64,000 bases of DNA from Craterilacuibacter sinensis (GTDB lineage Bacteria > Pseudomonadota > Gammaproteobacteria > Burkholderiales > Chromobacteriaceae): the NCBI RefSeq assembly GCF_009831765.1, contig NZ_WSSB01000012.1:40709-104708 (forward strand). The letters run 5' to 3'. Position 1 is the stretch's first letter; the number at the start of each line of letters is the position of its first letter. Positions 52,974 through 61,991 of this stretch are shown here, piece by piece. A model generated the notes under the pieces. That model searched no databases and was not told where the DNA came from. It was given only the letters and a program-made list of their open reading frames with translations. Made by a program: the position numbers and the translations under genes.

Positions 52974-53587
52974 AAGGCATGCGACAGGATTGTCCCGATC
53001 TGTGCCAGATAGTGCGTATCCAGTTCAGGGCTGAAGCGGTCTGTATCCTCGCTTGCAATCACTAATAGGCCGAAGGCTTCTCCGTCGGGGCTACGCAGGG
53101 AGAGCTTGGCAAAGGATTGCAGTACGGGCTCGGGCAAAAAGCATGCAACAAGCTCTTCGCTTGCATAGTGGCCACAGCTAGGGGCATGCAGTTTGTGCGC
53201 CTGCTGTTGTAGTACTGTCGAAGCGCGAAGGTTTGGGGCTAATTGACTGCTGCCCCATAATCGGATCAGTACCCGATTCAGGCCGAATTGCTGTTCAAAA
53301 CAATCAAGTGCAGCCTGAACGCAGGCATTGGTTGAATGTCTTGGCAGCAGGCTCAGCGTCAGTTGATGCATGCGGTCAAGCAATACTTCATTTTCTTGCG
53401 CCTGTTGCTGCAATTGCGCCAGTTGGCGCTTAATTTCGGTATTTTGTGACTGAAGCTGGCGGATTCTCTGCTCGGCAAAAGGAATGATGACCTGATCTTT
53501 TGGATGCAGCCAGCCAAATTCTTCGGTTTTCTGGCGGATAAACTCCGGGTTGTTAAGCAGGAAATCCAGCACCTCCTCGCTTTGCAT
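52946..53587 (-). CDS. DUF484 family protein
   Basis: A 213-residue protein. The DUF484 start is EEVLDFLLNNPEFIRQKTE; a coiled coil (RIRQLQSQNTEIKRQLAQLQQQAQ, about residues 42-70) leads to a GAF-like domain (ACVQAALDCFEQQFGLNRVLIRLW, and FGLLVIASEDTDRFSP). It commonly follows dapF and precedes xerC in proteobacteria; its role is unknown. It starts one base into the dapF stop (TGATG). Here xerC is 21 kb away. Confidence 0.88.
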   Translation of the reverse strand: MQSEEVLDFLLNNPEFIRQKTEEFGWLHPKDQVIIPFAEQRIRQLQSQNTEIKRQLAQLQQQAQENEVLLDRMHQLTLSLLPRHSTNACVQAALDCFEQQFGLNRVLIRLWGSSQLAPNLRASTVLQQQAHKLHAPSCGHYASEELVACFLPEPVLQSFAKLSLRSPDGEAFGLLVIASEDTDRFSPELDTHYLAQIGTILSHALWHSMSTCQ

Positions 53588-54429
53588 CAGCTAGCCTTTC
53601 CGATTTCTATTTCACCGGTAAAGACTGTAACGGCAGGCCCGCTCATCATGACTGCATGACCTTCCCCTTGCCAGCGTATCGTCAGATCCCCTCCGCGTGC
53701 ATGTACCAAGACTTCATGGTCCAGCCAGCCTTGACGAATGCCGGCAACTACGGCTGCACAGGCACCCGTGCCGCAGGCTAGCGTTTCGCCGGCACCGCGC
53801 TCGTATACACGCAGGGCGATTTCATTGCGCTTGATGACTTGCATAAAGCCGGCATTAACCCGCTCGGGAAAGCTCGGATGTGATTCAAGTACTGGTCCCA
53901 GCGTCGCAACTTCTGCCGTTGCCAGATCTTCAACCCGTAACACCGCGTGCGGGTTTCCCATGGATAGGGCAGCTATCTGGTACGGCTTGCCAGAGAGCAT
54001 GATGGGGTAGGCGAGTGCGGCAGTGTCGGCAAGAAAAGGAATCTCTTGCGGGGTGAAGCGGGGAATGCCCATATTGACGACGATGCGCCCTGTCAGATCC
54101 ATTTCCGGGACGATGACACCGCGCGCGGTTTCGACGCGGATAGCCCGCTTCGCGGTCAACTGCTGTTCAATGACAAACTTGACGAAACAGCGTGCGCCAT
54201 TGCCGCACTGCTGGACTTCGCTGCCATCATTGTTGTAAATGCGGTAGCAAAAATCGTTTTCCGGCTGATGGGCGGGCTCGACCAATAGCAACTGGTCAAA
54301 GCCGATGCCGAAGTGGCGGTCTCCCAGTTCGCGTATATGTTCCGGAGAGAGGCTGACTGTCTGGCGCACACCGTCTATCACCATGAAGTCATTGCCAAGG
54401 CCGTGCATCTTGCTGAATTTTAGTTTCAT
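53587..54429 (-). CDS. dapF: Diaminopimelate epimerase
   Basis: A 280-residue cytosolic enzyme that converts LL- to meso-diaminopimelate for lysine and peptidoglycan. Two catalytic cysteines are visible: C75 in [11 protein letters not shown] and C about 222 in [12 protein letters not shown]. The N-terminus [19 protein letters not shown] is canonical. It leads a dapF-DUF484-membrane protein operon. Confidence 0.97.
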   Translation of the reverse strand: MKLKFSKMHGLGNDFMVIDGVRQTVSLSPEHIRELGDRHFGIGFDQLLLVEPAHQPENDFCYRIYNNDGSEVQQCGNGARCFVKFVIEQQLTAKRAIRVETARGVIVPEMDLTGRIVVNMGIPRFTPQEIPFLADTAALAYPIMLSGKPYQIAALSMGNPHAVLRVEDLATAEVATLGPVLESHPSFPERVNAGFMQVIKRNEIALRVYERGAGETLACGTGACAAVVAGIRQGWLDHEVLVHARGGDLTIRWQGEGHAVMMSGPAVTVFTGEIEIGKAS

Positions 54430-54517
54430 GTGAACGCAGAGTGTGCAAAAGGGTAAGGCATATCATAAACGATATGCGTGCTACTTAATACCGGGTAAGA
54501 CATGGGCATTGACAGCT

Positions 54518-54533
54518 TACTAACCGGTAAGTA
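54518..54533. promoter_or_regulatory. Palindromic operator in front of the tetR gene
   Basis: A 16-bp palindrome of pattern TACTnACCGGTnAGTA lies 12 bases before the tetR start. A related half-copy (TACTTAATACCGGGTAAG, with one extra G) sits at 54482-54499. TetR repressors usually bind such dyads in front of their own gene, so autoregulation of the tetR-DUF4442-isomerase operon is likely. Confidence 0.65.
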
Positions 54534-54544
54534 GAGTCAGATCC

Positions 54545-55153
54545 ATGAAAATGGAATCTGCCGTCAAAGGGGAAACCCGCAAGAAAATCCTCGATTTAGC
54601 CGAGGCTTTGCTGCTAAGCCATGGCTACCATGGTTTCAGTTATCAGCAAATCAGCAAGGTATTGGGCGTGCGCAATGCAGCCATCCACTACCATTTCCCG
54701 CATAAGACCGATCTGGGTGTGGCGCTGATACAGCGTTACCGCCGGCGTTTTGCCCGCTTTACCGATTCCCAGCAGCTATTGAGCGGACGGGAGCAACTGG
54801 AGCGTTATTTTGAGCTCAGTGAAACCTATTTCGCCAAAGACAGGCAGATTTGTCCAAGTGGCGTCCTGTCTACCGAATTTCCGCGCCTGCCCGAAATCAT
54901 GCAGGCAGAAGCATCGGCATTCATTGACGAGATGCGAAGCTGGGCTGTACTCATCGCCTTGAAGGGGAGGGCAGAAGCCACGATGACTTATGCCGGCGAA
55001 GCTGAGGCTATCGGAGCCGTCCTGTTTTCGACATTACAAGGTGCACTGCAACTGGCACGCATAGATGAAAACATACTGGTGACTGTCAAAAACCAGATTA
55101 GAGCCATGCTGGGCATCAACATGGCCGGTTTACACGAGAAGGCGGATAAATAG
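54545..55153 (+). CDS. TetR-family transcriptional regulator
   Basis: A 202-residue regulator. The N-terminal helix-turn-helix is ISKVLGVRNAAIHYHFPHKTDLGVAL, after GETRKKILDLAEALLLSHGYHGFS. The C-terminal ligand domain (QICPSGVLSTEFPRLPEIMQAE) resembles the TetR_C group of regulators such as YxaF/LmrA-like or acyl-responsive ones. Its operon contains a thioesterase-fold protein and a dienoyl-CoA isomerase-like enzyme, so an acyl-CoA ligand is a fair guess. Overlapping operator candidates lie just upstream. Confidence 0.88.
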   Translation: MKMESAVKGETRKKILDLAEALLLSHGYHGFSYQQISKVLGVRNAAIHYHFPHKTDLGVALIQRYRRRFARFTDSQQLLSGREQLERYFELSETYFAKDRQICPSGVLSTEFPRLPEIMQAEASAFIDEMRSWAVLIALKGRAEATMTYAGEAEAIGAVLFSTLQGALQLARIDENILVTVKNQIRAMLGINMAGLHEKADK

Positions 55154-55154
55154 T

Positions 55155-55652
55155 ATGACGTATAAAAAAAACAGGATGAGCCGTATTGCGGATAAGACCT
55201 TATGCTTGCCCACTGGCATGCGTAGTATGGTTTTGAGCCGGATTTTTGGCCGTGTTGTTCCTTTCCTGGCTACATCCGGGCTGCGTTTTGACGAGGTCTC
55301 ACCTCAGAAAATGGTCGTTTCCCTTCGCAATCAGCGCAAGATCCAAAACCATATCAAGGGTGTGCACGCAGCAGCGATGGCATTACTGGCGGAAACCGCG
55401 ACTGGTTTTGTTGTCGGCATGAATATGCCGGACAATAAGCTGATGCTGCTCAAGTCCATGCATGTCGATTATTTGAAGCGTGCGCAAGGCGGAATGTGTG
55501 CCGAGGCAACACTATCTGCCGAACAGATAAGGAGCATGCACGAACAGGACAAGGGGGATGTCACGGTTAGCGTACGCGTGACGGATGAATCAGGGGAAGA
55601 ACCCGTTCGTTGTAAAATGATCTGGGCCTGGGTGCCCCAAAAGCGTCAGTAA
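55155..55652 (+). CDS. DUF4442 hotdog-fold protein
   Basis: A 165-residue protein of the DUF4442/PaaI-like hotdog group. The segment HIKGVHAAAMALLAETATGFVVGMNMP gives the long central helix with the catalytic-type residues (N/H and E) of acyl-CoA thioesterases; the rest (LLKSMHVDYLKRAQGGMCAEATLS) fits the sheet. Likely acts on acyl-CoA but not proven. It starts one base after the tetR stop. Confidence 0.8.
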   Translation: MTYKKNRMSRIADKTLCLPTGMRSMVLSRIFGRVVPFLATSGLRFDEVSPQKMVVSLRNQRKIQNHIKGVHAAAMALLAETATGFVVGMNMPDNKLMLLKSMHVDYLKRAQGGMCAEATLSAEQIRSMHEQDKGDVTVSVRVTDESGEEPVRCKMIWAWVPQKRQ

Positions 55653-55686
55653 ACCCCGTCGCAATAATACATCAGGAGAGTCAGAG

Positions 55687-56499
55687 ATGAATTTCAATAC
55701 CCTTACGTTAACCGTCATCGACCACGTTGCCCATGTCAGATTCAATCGTGCAGACAAGGCTAATGCGCTGAATGAAGAGATGTGGCGTGAACTGAAGGCG
55801 GCTTTCGAGTGGTGTGATGAAAATACCGAAGTGCGTGCTGCCGTATTATCCGGGGAAGGTAAACATTTTTGTTCCGGTATCGACCTGAGCATGCTCATGG
55901 GGGTGCAGGCGGCCGTTGCTGACAAGTGCGATACGCGCAAGCGCGAAAAGCTGCGCAAACTGATTCTAGAGCTGCAAGCTTGCGTATCCAGTCTGGAGAA
56001 CTGCAGCAAGCCGGTCATTGCTGCCATTCATGGGGCTTGCGTAGGTGGTGGGCTGGATATCGCGCTGGCCGCCGATTTCCGCTACGCCAGCCGGGATGCG
56101 GTTTTCAGCGTACGTGAAGTCGACATGGGAATGGTGGCCGATGTGGGCACTTTGCAGCGTTTGCACCATGTGGTTGGTCAGGGGGTATGCCGGGAAATGG
56201 CGCTAACGGGTTGCGATGTCAAAGCGGAACAGGCCCAGGCGTGGCAACTGGTCAATCAGCTATTCGATGATGCAGCTTCCGTTGTCGATGGCGCATTGAG
56301 CGTAGCTCGCGCTATCGCGGGCAAAAGTCCGGTCGCAGTGCGCGGGAGTAAGCATGTTATCAACTACAGTCGCGACCATAGTGTGGCGGATGGTTTGCAG
56401 TATATTGCGACCTGGAATGCGGGGATGTTGATGTCGGAAGACATCCAGAAAGCGGTGATGGCCAGCATGACCAGGCAGCAGGCCGAGTTTCGTGATTGA
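55687..56499 (+). CDS. Crotonase: delta3,5-delta2,4-dienoyl-CoA isomerase-like
   Basis: A 270-residue crotonase-fold enzyme. It has HFCSGIDLSML and HGACVGGGLDIALAADFR (Asp in place of the usual first Glu), then REVDMGMVADVGTLQRL, which is the ECH1 dienoyl-CoA isomerase signature with its acidic pair (E and the D of ADVGT). ECH1-type enzymes move conjugated double bases so that unsaturated fatty acids can enter beta-oxidation; simple hydration is less likely. It is third in the tetR-DUF4442 operon, 34 bp after the previous stop with GGAGAG in front of the ATG. Confidence 0.85.
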   Translation: MNFNTLTLTVIDHVAHVRFNRADKANALNEEMWRELKAAFEWCDENTEVRAAVLSGEGKHFCSGIDLSMLMGVQAAVADKCDTRKREKLRKLILELQACVSSLENCSKPVIAAIHGACVGGGLDIALAADFRYASRDAVFSVREVDMGMVADVGTLQRLHHVVGQGVCREMALTGCDVKAEQAQAWQLVNQLFDDAASVVDGALSVARAIAGKSPVAVRGSKHVINYSRDHSVADGLQYIATWNAGMLMSEDIQKAVMASMTRQQAEFRD

Positions 56500-56505
56500 T
56501 GATAA

Positions 56506-56736
56506 GCCAGGGCTAGCCCCAAGCTTACCTGCACGGCGCGGACGCTCCCGGCGGTCAAGGGCTACGACAGCGAACGCATTTGGAGGCAAATCGGGCCCCG
56601 AGGGGCCCGAGCCTGGCTGAAGCAGTACCGGGCAGTGGCATTTCACCATGGCAAGCGGAAGCGAAATTACGAAAGCATGGTCGCAATGGCCTGTGCGTTT
56701 TTATGGCTGCCGATGTGTAACGTCAATAAAGCCTAA
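56506..56736 (+). mobile_element. IS5-family transposase remnant (C-terminal fragment)
   Basis: An open frame without a start codon from 56506 to TAA at 56734 encodes VKGYDSERIWRQI (cf. the ADKGYDS element of IS5/IS4 DDE transposases), then LKQYRAVAFHHGKRKRNYES and MVAMACAFLWLP, the end of the transposase including the Y-R-x-x-x-E-like region in decayed form. Most of the element, including both inverted repeats, is gone. It marks an old insertion between the isomerase gene and marC; the isomerase gene ends 6 bases before and seems complete. Confidence 0.7.
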
Positions 56737-56769
56737 TATCGGCGGTAAAATTTCGTGAAAGAATAAGCG

Positions 56770-57462
56770 ATGCTTGCCACCTTGATGCTTTTTACCAGCA
56801 AAGTATTTTTTGTCATGGCCGCCTTGCTGCCGATCATGAACCCGCCGGGTATGGTGCCCATCTTCCTGGCCCAAACTTCGCGTAATAGCGAAGCGCAGCG
56901 CCATTATCTGGCACGGCGTATCGCGATCAGCAGCTTTGTCCTGTTATTGGGCAGTATGTATATCGGCAGCTTCGTGCTGGAGTTTTTTGGTGTTTCCCTG
57001 CCGGTGGTGCAGCTTAGCGGCGGCTTGCTGATTACCTTCTCGGCCTGGCGTTTGCTGAACGATACGCCGGCCGATGCCAGTCCGACTAGCATGCAAGGTG
57101 GCGAGCATATTAGTAAGGAAGAGCTTAAACAGCATGCTTTTTATCCGCTGGCATTTCCCTTGACCGTAGGTCCCGGCTCGGTTTCGGTGGCCATTACGCT
57201 GGGCGCCTCCATGACCCAGGCCGAGCACGGCCTGCTCAAATATACGCTGGCCCCGGCTGCCAGTCTGGTCGGTGTGGCGCTGGTCAGCCTGATGGTGTTT
57301 TTGTGTTACCGCCATGGCGAGAAGCTATTGCGTTATCTGGGCGAAACCGGCGAACTGGTCTTTATGCGCCTGACGGCGTTTATATTGCTGTGTCTGGGGG
57401 TGCAGATTATGTGGGACGGCTTCAGCCAGCTGGCAGGCAGCCTGCTTAAGAATCAGCTCTGA
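56770..57462 (+). CDS. MarC-family inner-membrane protein
   Basis: A 230-residue protein with six hydrophobic segments in the MarC (UPF0056) layout: FFVMAALLPIMNPPGMVPIFLAQT with the conserved NPPG, later AFYPLAFPLTVGPGSVSVAI with the second P-x-T-x-GPG element. The family is called NAAT transporters, but its substrate is not established and it is not proven to be part of multiple antibiotic resistance. Monocistronic after the IS remnant. Confidence 0.9.
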   Translation: MLATLMLFTSKVFFVMAALLPIMNPPGMVPIFLAQTSRNSEAQRHYLARRIAISSFVLLLGSMYIGSFVLEFFGVSLPVVQLSGGLLITFSAWRLLNDTPADASPTSMQGGEHISKEELKQHAFYPLAFPLTVGPGSVSVAITLGASMTQAEHGLLKYTLAPAASLVGVALVSLMVFLCYRHGEKLLRYLGETGELVFMRLTAFILLCLGVQIMWDGFSQLAGSLLKNQL

Positions 57463-57503
57463 GTCGCGGCGGCCTTGTTCGCCGTTGGGCGGTGGGCAAA
57501 GAT

Positions 57504-59111
57504 TTAATCTTCGGCCAGCACCGCCTGATTGCGGCCCTTGTTTTTCGCCAGATAAAGCGCCTGATCCGCGGACTTGATCAGTTGGTCCAAACTAATGTGC
57601 TGGCCACGGCGGCTGCCGGCTATGCCTGCACTCAATGTGAGCGGGATGGTGGCGTCTCCCAGGGGCAAACCTTGGCGCTCGACCTTGAACAGCATGCGGC
57701 GCGCGGCTTCCAGAGCCTGATCTGTTGTCGTGTTCGGCATCAACATAATGAATTCTTCGCCGCCATAGCGCCCGAAAAGGTCTTCGCGCCGCGTGCTATC
57801 CAGCAGGTTCAGGCTGATAGCCTGCAAGGCCTGATCTCCGACGGCATGCCCCCAGGTATCGTTTATCTGCTTGAAATGGTCGGCATCAAACAGAATCAGA
57901 CTAAGTGGCATGCCATTTTGCAAGGCTTCCTGCTGCAACTGTTCTGCACAATGACGAAAATGGCGTCGATTGTACAAACCGGTCAAGGAATCAATACGTG
58001 CCAGCTTTTCGGCTTTTCTTTGTAGTGCAGTACGCTGTCTGACTTCTTCTTCCAGCGTTTCATTGCGCTTGAGCGCCGCATGCTTGGCATCTTCGGCGGC
58101 ATGGATGCGGTGACGGATTTCCAGATATTGCAGGCGGCGCTCAGCAGCCTCACCCAGCAAGGCTTCCTTTTTTTCATGGAAGCCCTGATAGTGCAGCAGC
58201 GCCTCGCGATAGCGTTCTTGTTGCTGTAGCAACATGGAAAGCTGCTGATGGGCAAGATAAACCAGCCGGCTGTCACCTGTCTTGCCGGCAAGGGCTAATG
58301 CATTGCTAAGTAGCTCTTCAGCCTCATTGAGCTGCCCTAATCTGACTTGACGTAGCCCCATATAATAGAGTGTCTGGGCTTCGTGACGCGGCAGTTGCAG
58401 GCGTCTTGCCAGCGCCAGTGCCTCATGCAGGCTGGCGCTGCCGTCTTCACCCACGCCATCCTCGGCCTTGGCCAGTGTAACGAGGTACTCTGCCAGATAT
58501 TCTTCATGCCCCAGACTACGTAGCAGTAAAATGCTGCGCCGGATATAGACCAGCGCTTCGCGCCCTTGCCCCATGGCAAGTTTGCTATTGGCCAGGCTGT
58601 CCAAAGCCAGACTTTCTACCATGAGGTCGCCTGTTTCCCGGGCAAGCTGTATGCTGCGCTCCAGATAGGAGACCGCCTTGTCGTGCTGCCCGAGAAAATA
58701 GTAGGTAAAACCCAGGCTGTTCAGTGCGCGTGCCAGCCACGTACTGGGCTCTCCGTTTTCCAGGGTATGGACAGCATCCAGTAAAATGGCCATTGCATCC
58801 GGATACAAGCCTTGCAGGATGTAGATATTGCTGATCAGGCACAATAGCCGGGCCTCGGCCTGACTATCTGCGGCCTGTACTGCCAACTGCTGGGCACGTA
58901 CCAGATCTTCCATCGCCACCATAAAGTGGCCTTGTGCAGTCCGTATCTGGCCGCGCAATTGCAAGGCTTGTAAGAGACGCGGCGCATCCTGCGCCTCTGT
59001 CCGGGCCAGCAAATGCTCAAGACAGACAAGCGTGTCACCCAGATTGATGGCGTAGCGCATTTGCGCTTCATCTAGTTTGGCATTGAAGTCTTTAAAACGG
59101 TCTGCGGGCAT
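57504..59111 (-). CDS. Diguanylate cyclase with N-terminal TPR domain
   Basis: A 535-residue soluble protein. The first ~300 residues are TPR-like helical repeats (e.g. ARALNSLGFTYYFLGQHDKAVSYLERSIQLA), followed by a short coiled coil (about 325-365) and a GGDEF domain: FDADHFKQINDTWGHAVGDQAL, active-site GGEEF at 450-454 and an allosteric I-site R441-x-x-D444. It should make c-di-GMP from two GTP in the cytoplasm and be feedback-inhibited. The TPR part may bind protein partners or small ligands. It has no membrane anchor. Convergent with marC. Confidence 0.92.
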   Translation of the reverse strand: MPADRFKDFNAKLDEAQMRYAINLGDTLVCLEHLLARTEAQDAPRLLQALQLRGQIRTAQGHFMVAMEDLVRAQQLAVQAADSQAEARLLCLISNIYILQGLYPDAMAILLDAVHTLENGEPSTWLARALNSLGFTYYFLGQHDKAVSYLERSIQLARETGDLMVESLALDSLANSKLAMGQGREALVYIRRSILLLRSLGHEEYLAEYLVTLAKAEDGVGEDGSASLHEALALARRLQLPRHEAQTLYYMGLRQVRLGQLNEAEELLSNALALAGKTGDSRLVYLAHQQLSMLLQQQERYREALLHYQGFHEKKEALLGEAAERRLQYLEIRHRIHAAEDAKHAALKRNETLEEEVRQRTALQRKAEKLARIDSLTGLYNRRHFRHCAEQLQQEALQNGMPLSLILFDADHFKQINDTWGHAVGDQALQAISLNLLDSTRREDLFGRYGGEEFIMLMPNTTTDQALEAARRMLFKVERQGLPLGDATIPLTLSAGIAGSRRGQHISLDQLIKSADQALYLAKNKGRNQAVLAED

Positions 59112-59210
59112 GAGGTCGATTTATTGATAAACGAAGCATTTGAGACGACCGAACAATATATAATTTAATCATTATAATGTCGAGGCTAGTGTCTCTAGCC
59201 GGGAGTAGTC

Positions 59211-59921
59211 ATGTCAGAAGATATCCGCCTGAGTCGCCGCCTGACCGAACTGGGTCTGGTCGCATCGCGACGCGAAGCCGATGAATGCATAGAAATGGGC
59301 TTTGTCCGCGTAGATGGTGAAACGGTACAAGCCCTGGGAAGTCGCATCAGCGCCACCCAAACCATTACGCTGGAGCGCAGCAAGATTCAGCCGCCGCCTT
59401 CCCGTGTCACCCTGCTGTTGAATAAGCCCGCTGGCGTCGCCAATCCTTTGCCTTTATTGCAAGCTGCGACACGCTGCGACAAAGACCGCAGCGGCTGGGC
59501 CTGGCTTTCCCGTTGTAGCACCCATTTGCAAGAAGCTGGCTGGCTGGATGCGGACAGTAGCGGCTTGATGGTGCTAACGCAGGATGGTGCGTTGGCCAAC
59601 CGCTTAACGCGGGATGCGCGCGATTACGAGCAAGAGTACTTGGTATGGGTGGATGGCGGGCTGGATGAGGCGGCACTGGTGCGTTTGAATGCCATACGCG
59701 AGCTGGACGATGGCCCTTTGCTCCCATTCAAAGCCAGTCGTCAGGGCGGGCGGCAGCTACGTCTGGTCCTGCGCGAGAACCGCGAGTATCTGGTCCATCG
59801 CCTGCTGGATGAGGCCGGTCTCAAGACACAGATGGTTAAGCGCCAGCGTATCGGCCGCATTGCCCTGGGACATCTGGAAGAGGGCCAGTGGCGCTATCTG
59901 ATGATGGGCGAGCGCTTTTAA
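59211..59921 (+). CDS. RsuA/RluB/RluF-type pseudouridine synthase
   Basis: A 236-residue protein. An S4 RNA-binding domain (IRLSRRLTELGLVASRREADECIEMGFVRVDG) precedes the catalytic domain (LLLNKPAGV, then GWLDADSSGLMVLTQDG with the catalytic Asp in WLDADS, and EQEYLVWVDG). The family converts uridine to pseudouridine in rRNA or tRNA. The arginine of the usual GRLD is tryptophan here (GWLD), a rare change near the active site. Nearest match appears to be RluF. The ATG at 59211 is 100 bp after the divergent cyclase start. Confidence 0.85.
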   Translation: MSEDIRLSRRLTELGLVASRREADECIEMGFVRVDGETVQALGSRISATQTITLERSKIQPPPSRVTLLLNKPAGVANPLPLLQAATRCDKDRSGWAWLSRCSTHLQEAGWLDADSSGLMVLTQDGALANRLTRDARDYEQEYLVWVDGGLDEAALVRLNAIRELDDGPLLPFKASRQGGRQLRLVLRENREYLVHRLLDEAGLKTQMVKRQRIGRIALGHLEEGQWRYLMMGERF

Positions 59922-59997
59922 ACGCTCAAATGCCGGGTGGTACGTGAGCGATACGTAGCGCCCGGCATGTTTATTACTGCACGAAGCCGCTATCCGT

Positions 59998-60927
59998 TCA
60001 GATAAAGAGCTCGGAAATCATGCAGCGCACCGAGCCGCCACCGTAGGTTTCGATGGTCTTCACATCCGGCGAGATGATTTCGCTGCTTTTTTCGATGATG
60101 GCCCGCTGTTCGGCCGTCAGGCAGTCGTAGGTTGCCTTGGTCATCACGGTAAAGCGCTTGCCGCCGGTGCCTTCCAGTTCGATCTCGTTGCCGGCGAAGT
60201 GGTTGATCTGCTCTTCGCTTACATCGATGATTTCCTTGCCGTTTTCTTCCAGTTCCTTGACCACCATCGCGCGCTCGGCGGGGTCGTCGATGGAGGACAG
60301 ACAGATCACGGCGAATTTCTCGCCCAGACCCATCATCACATTGGTGTGGTAGATGGCTGCGCGGCGGTTCTGGTAGGTCTGGAAGGCGTGAAAGGCGACG
60401 GGTTTGAAGTCGTTGTCGGCGCAGAACTGGCGGAACAGCGTCTCGTCGGCGCGTACCGACAAGCAGCAATAGGCCTTGCGGTTGACGCGGTCCAGTACCA
60501 TGGCGCCGGTGCCTTCGAGGAACTGGTTCTTTTCTTCGTACTGCGTGTAGTTGGTCAATTCGACATGCGCCAAGCCGATGGATTCGATCAGACGGCCCAG
60601 GAACTTGATGCGCTCGGTACGGCGGTCATGGGCAAACATCGGGCACAGTGCCAGCTTGCCGCCTTCCTGCGATACGAACCAGTTGTTGGGGAAAATGCTG
60701 TCTGGTGTTTCGCACAGTTGGTTGTCGTCCTGCAGTACATGCACGGTAATGCCCTTGCTCTGCAGTAGGGCCACCATATTGTCGAATTCAATCAGCGCCT
60801 TGGCCTGCACGATGTCGCGTTTTTCACCCAGATTGTGCTGGTAAAAATCATTAGCTGCCGTCTCCTGATTGAAATAGAAGGAAACCGGGCGAACCATACA
60901 AATTTGATTGGTAATCTGGCGAGCCAT
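59998..60927 (-). CDS. ctlX: CtlX-type amidinotransferase/hydrolase (citrulline utilisation family)
   Basis: A 309-residue protein of the arginine deiminase/dimethylargininase fold. N-terminal MARQITNQICMVRPVSFYFNQETAANDFYQ and central PDSIFPNNWFVS, RTERIKFLGRL and FLEGTGAMVLDR match the CtlX group. Catalytic candidates are His in IYHTNVMMGLG and Cys near the C-terminus (GGGSVRCMISELF). Members act on guanidino or ureido compounds such as citrulline or ornithine derivatives. The ATG at 60927 is favoured by AGGAG 9 bases upstream; a 50-residue extension is unlike the family. Monocistronic. Confidence 0.83.
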   Translation of the reverse strand: MARQITNQICMVRPVSFYFNQETAANDFYQHNLGEKRDIVQAKALIEFDNMVALLQSKGITVHVLQDDNQLCETPDSIFPNNWFVSQEGGKLALCPMFAHDRRTERIKFLGRLIESIGLAHVELTNYTQYEEKNQFLEGTGAMVLDRVNRKAYCCLSVRADETLFRQFCADNDFKPVAFHAFQTYQNRRAAIYHTNVMMGLGEKFAVICLSSIDDPAERAMVVKELEENGKEIIDVSEEQINHFAGNEIELEGTGGKRFTVMTKATYDCLTAEQRAIIEKSSEIISPDVKTIETYGGGSVRCMISELFI

Positions 60928-61107
60928 AGTGAACATCTCCTGAACTAGGTAAATACCCGGCTTGCTGGATAGACCCGGGTGTATACAATGTCGATATCGG
61001 CGCACAGGCGGCATAAAGCTGCGCCACCTGTCGACTTGTTCAGCATAGACGTGCAATTTGTACGCTTCCACCCGCATTGCCGCTATAAATTTCGCCGGGC
61101 ATTTACC

Positions 61108-61980
61108 TCAGCAGTAGCGCTGCTGGATGCTGGAAAAGTCTTCTGCACCATGACCGGCGGCCACATGTTTTTCAAATAGCGTATACGCCAGCGCGCCAAG
61201 CGGCGTATCGGCATGAGACGCATGGGCACTGTCGCGTGCCAGCCCCAGGTCCTTGAGCATCAGGCTGGTCATAAAGCCGCCGCTGTAACCGCGACTGGCC
61301 GGGCTGTTGGCCATAACGCCGGGCCAGGGGTTATAGACTTCAAGTGCCCAGTTGCGCCCCGAGCTTTTGCTCATGATGTGCGACAAGACGGCAGGGTCGA
61401 GCCCGTTTTTTACCCCCAGTGCCAGTGCTTCGGCCGTGCCGGCCATCAGGATGCCCAGCAGCATGTTGTTGCAGATCTTGGCGCTTTGTCCTGCACCATT
61501 CTCGCCGGCATGAAATACCGCTTGCCCCATGGCCTGCAGTAGCGGCTGCGCCCGCTCAAGATCATGCGCTGCGCCGCCAACCATAAAGGTCAGCGTGCCT
61601 GCCGCCGCGCCCGCCGTACCGCCGGACACCGGCGCGTCCAAGAGCGCGATGCCATGCTGGCTTAAGTCCTGTGCCAGGCGGCACGTAGTGGCAGCATCGA
61701 TGGTGCTGCAATCTATTGCCAGCGTGCCTGCTTTCATCCGGGGCAGGATGTCCCGGTACAGGCTCTCGACATGGCGCGCAGCCGGCAACATGCTCAGCAC
61801 AATGCCCGCACCAGCGGCGGCATCTTCGGCACTCGTCGCCACCTTGGCTCCCAGTGTGGCCAGCGTGTCCATGGCACTGGCTGACAAGTCGTAAACTGTG
61901 ACGTCAAAGCCCTTGCGCACCAGATTGGCCGCCATGGGGCCACCCATATTCCCCAGCCCGATAAAAGCAATTTTTTCCAT
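61108..61980 (-). CDS. mmsB: 3-Hydroxyisobutyrate dehydrogenase
   Basis: A 290-residue NAD(H) enzyme that oxidises 3-hydroxyisobutyrate to methylmalonate semialdehyde in valine breakdown. The Rossmann motif FIGLGNMGGPMAANL starts the protein; substrate signature DAPVSGGTAGAAAGTLTFMVGG and catalytic Lys in GQSAKICNNML follow, with the C-terminal all-helical domain. It is the last gene of the 63900-61108 operon, 11 bp after the HIBYL-CoA hydrolase gene. Confidence 0.94.
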   Translation of the reverse strand: MEKIAFIGLGNMGGPMAANLVRKGFDVTVYDLSASAMDTLATLGAKVATSAEDAAAGAGIVLSMLPAARHVESLYRDILPRMKAGTLAIDCSTIDAATTCRLAQDLSQHGIALLDAPVSGGTAGAAAGTLTFMVGGAAHDLERAQPLLQAMGQAVFHAGENGAGQSAKICNNMLLGILMAGTAEALALGVKNGLDPAVLSHIMSKSSGRNWALEVYNPWPGVMANSPASRGYSGGFMTSLMLKDLGLARDSAHASHADTPLGALAYTLFEKHVAAGHGAEDFSSIQQRYC

Positions 61981-61991
61981 TTTTCTGTTTC

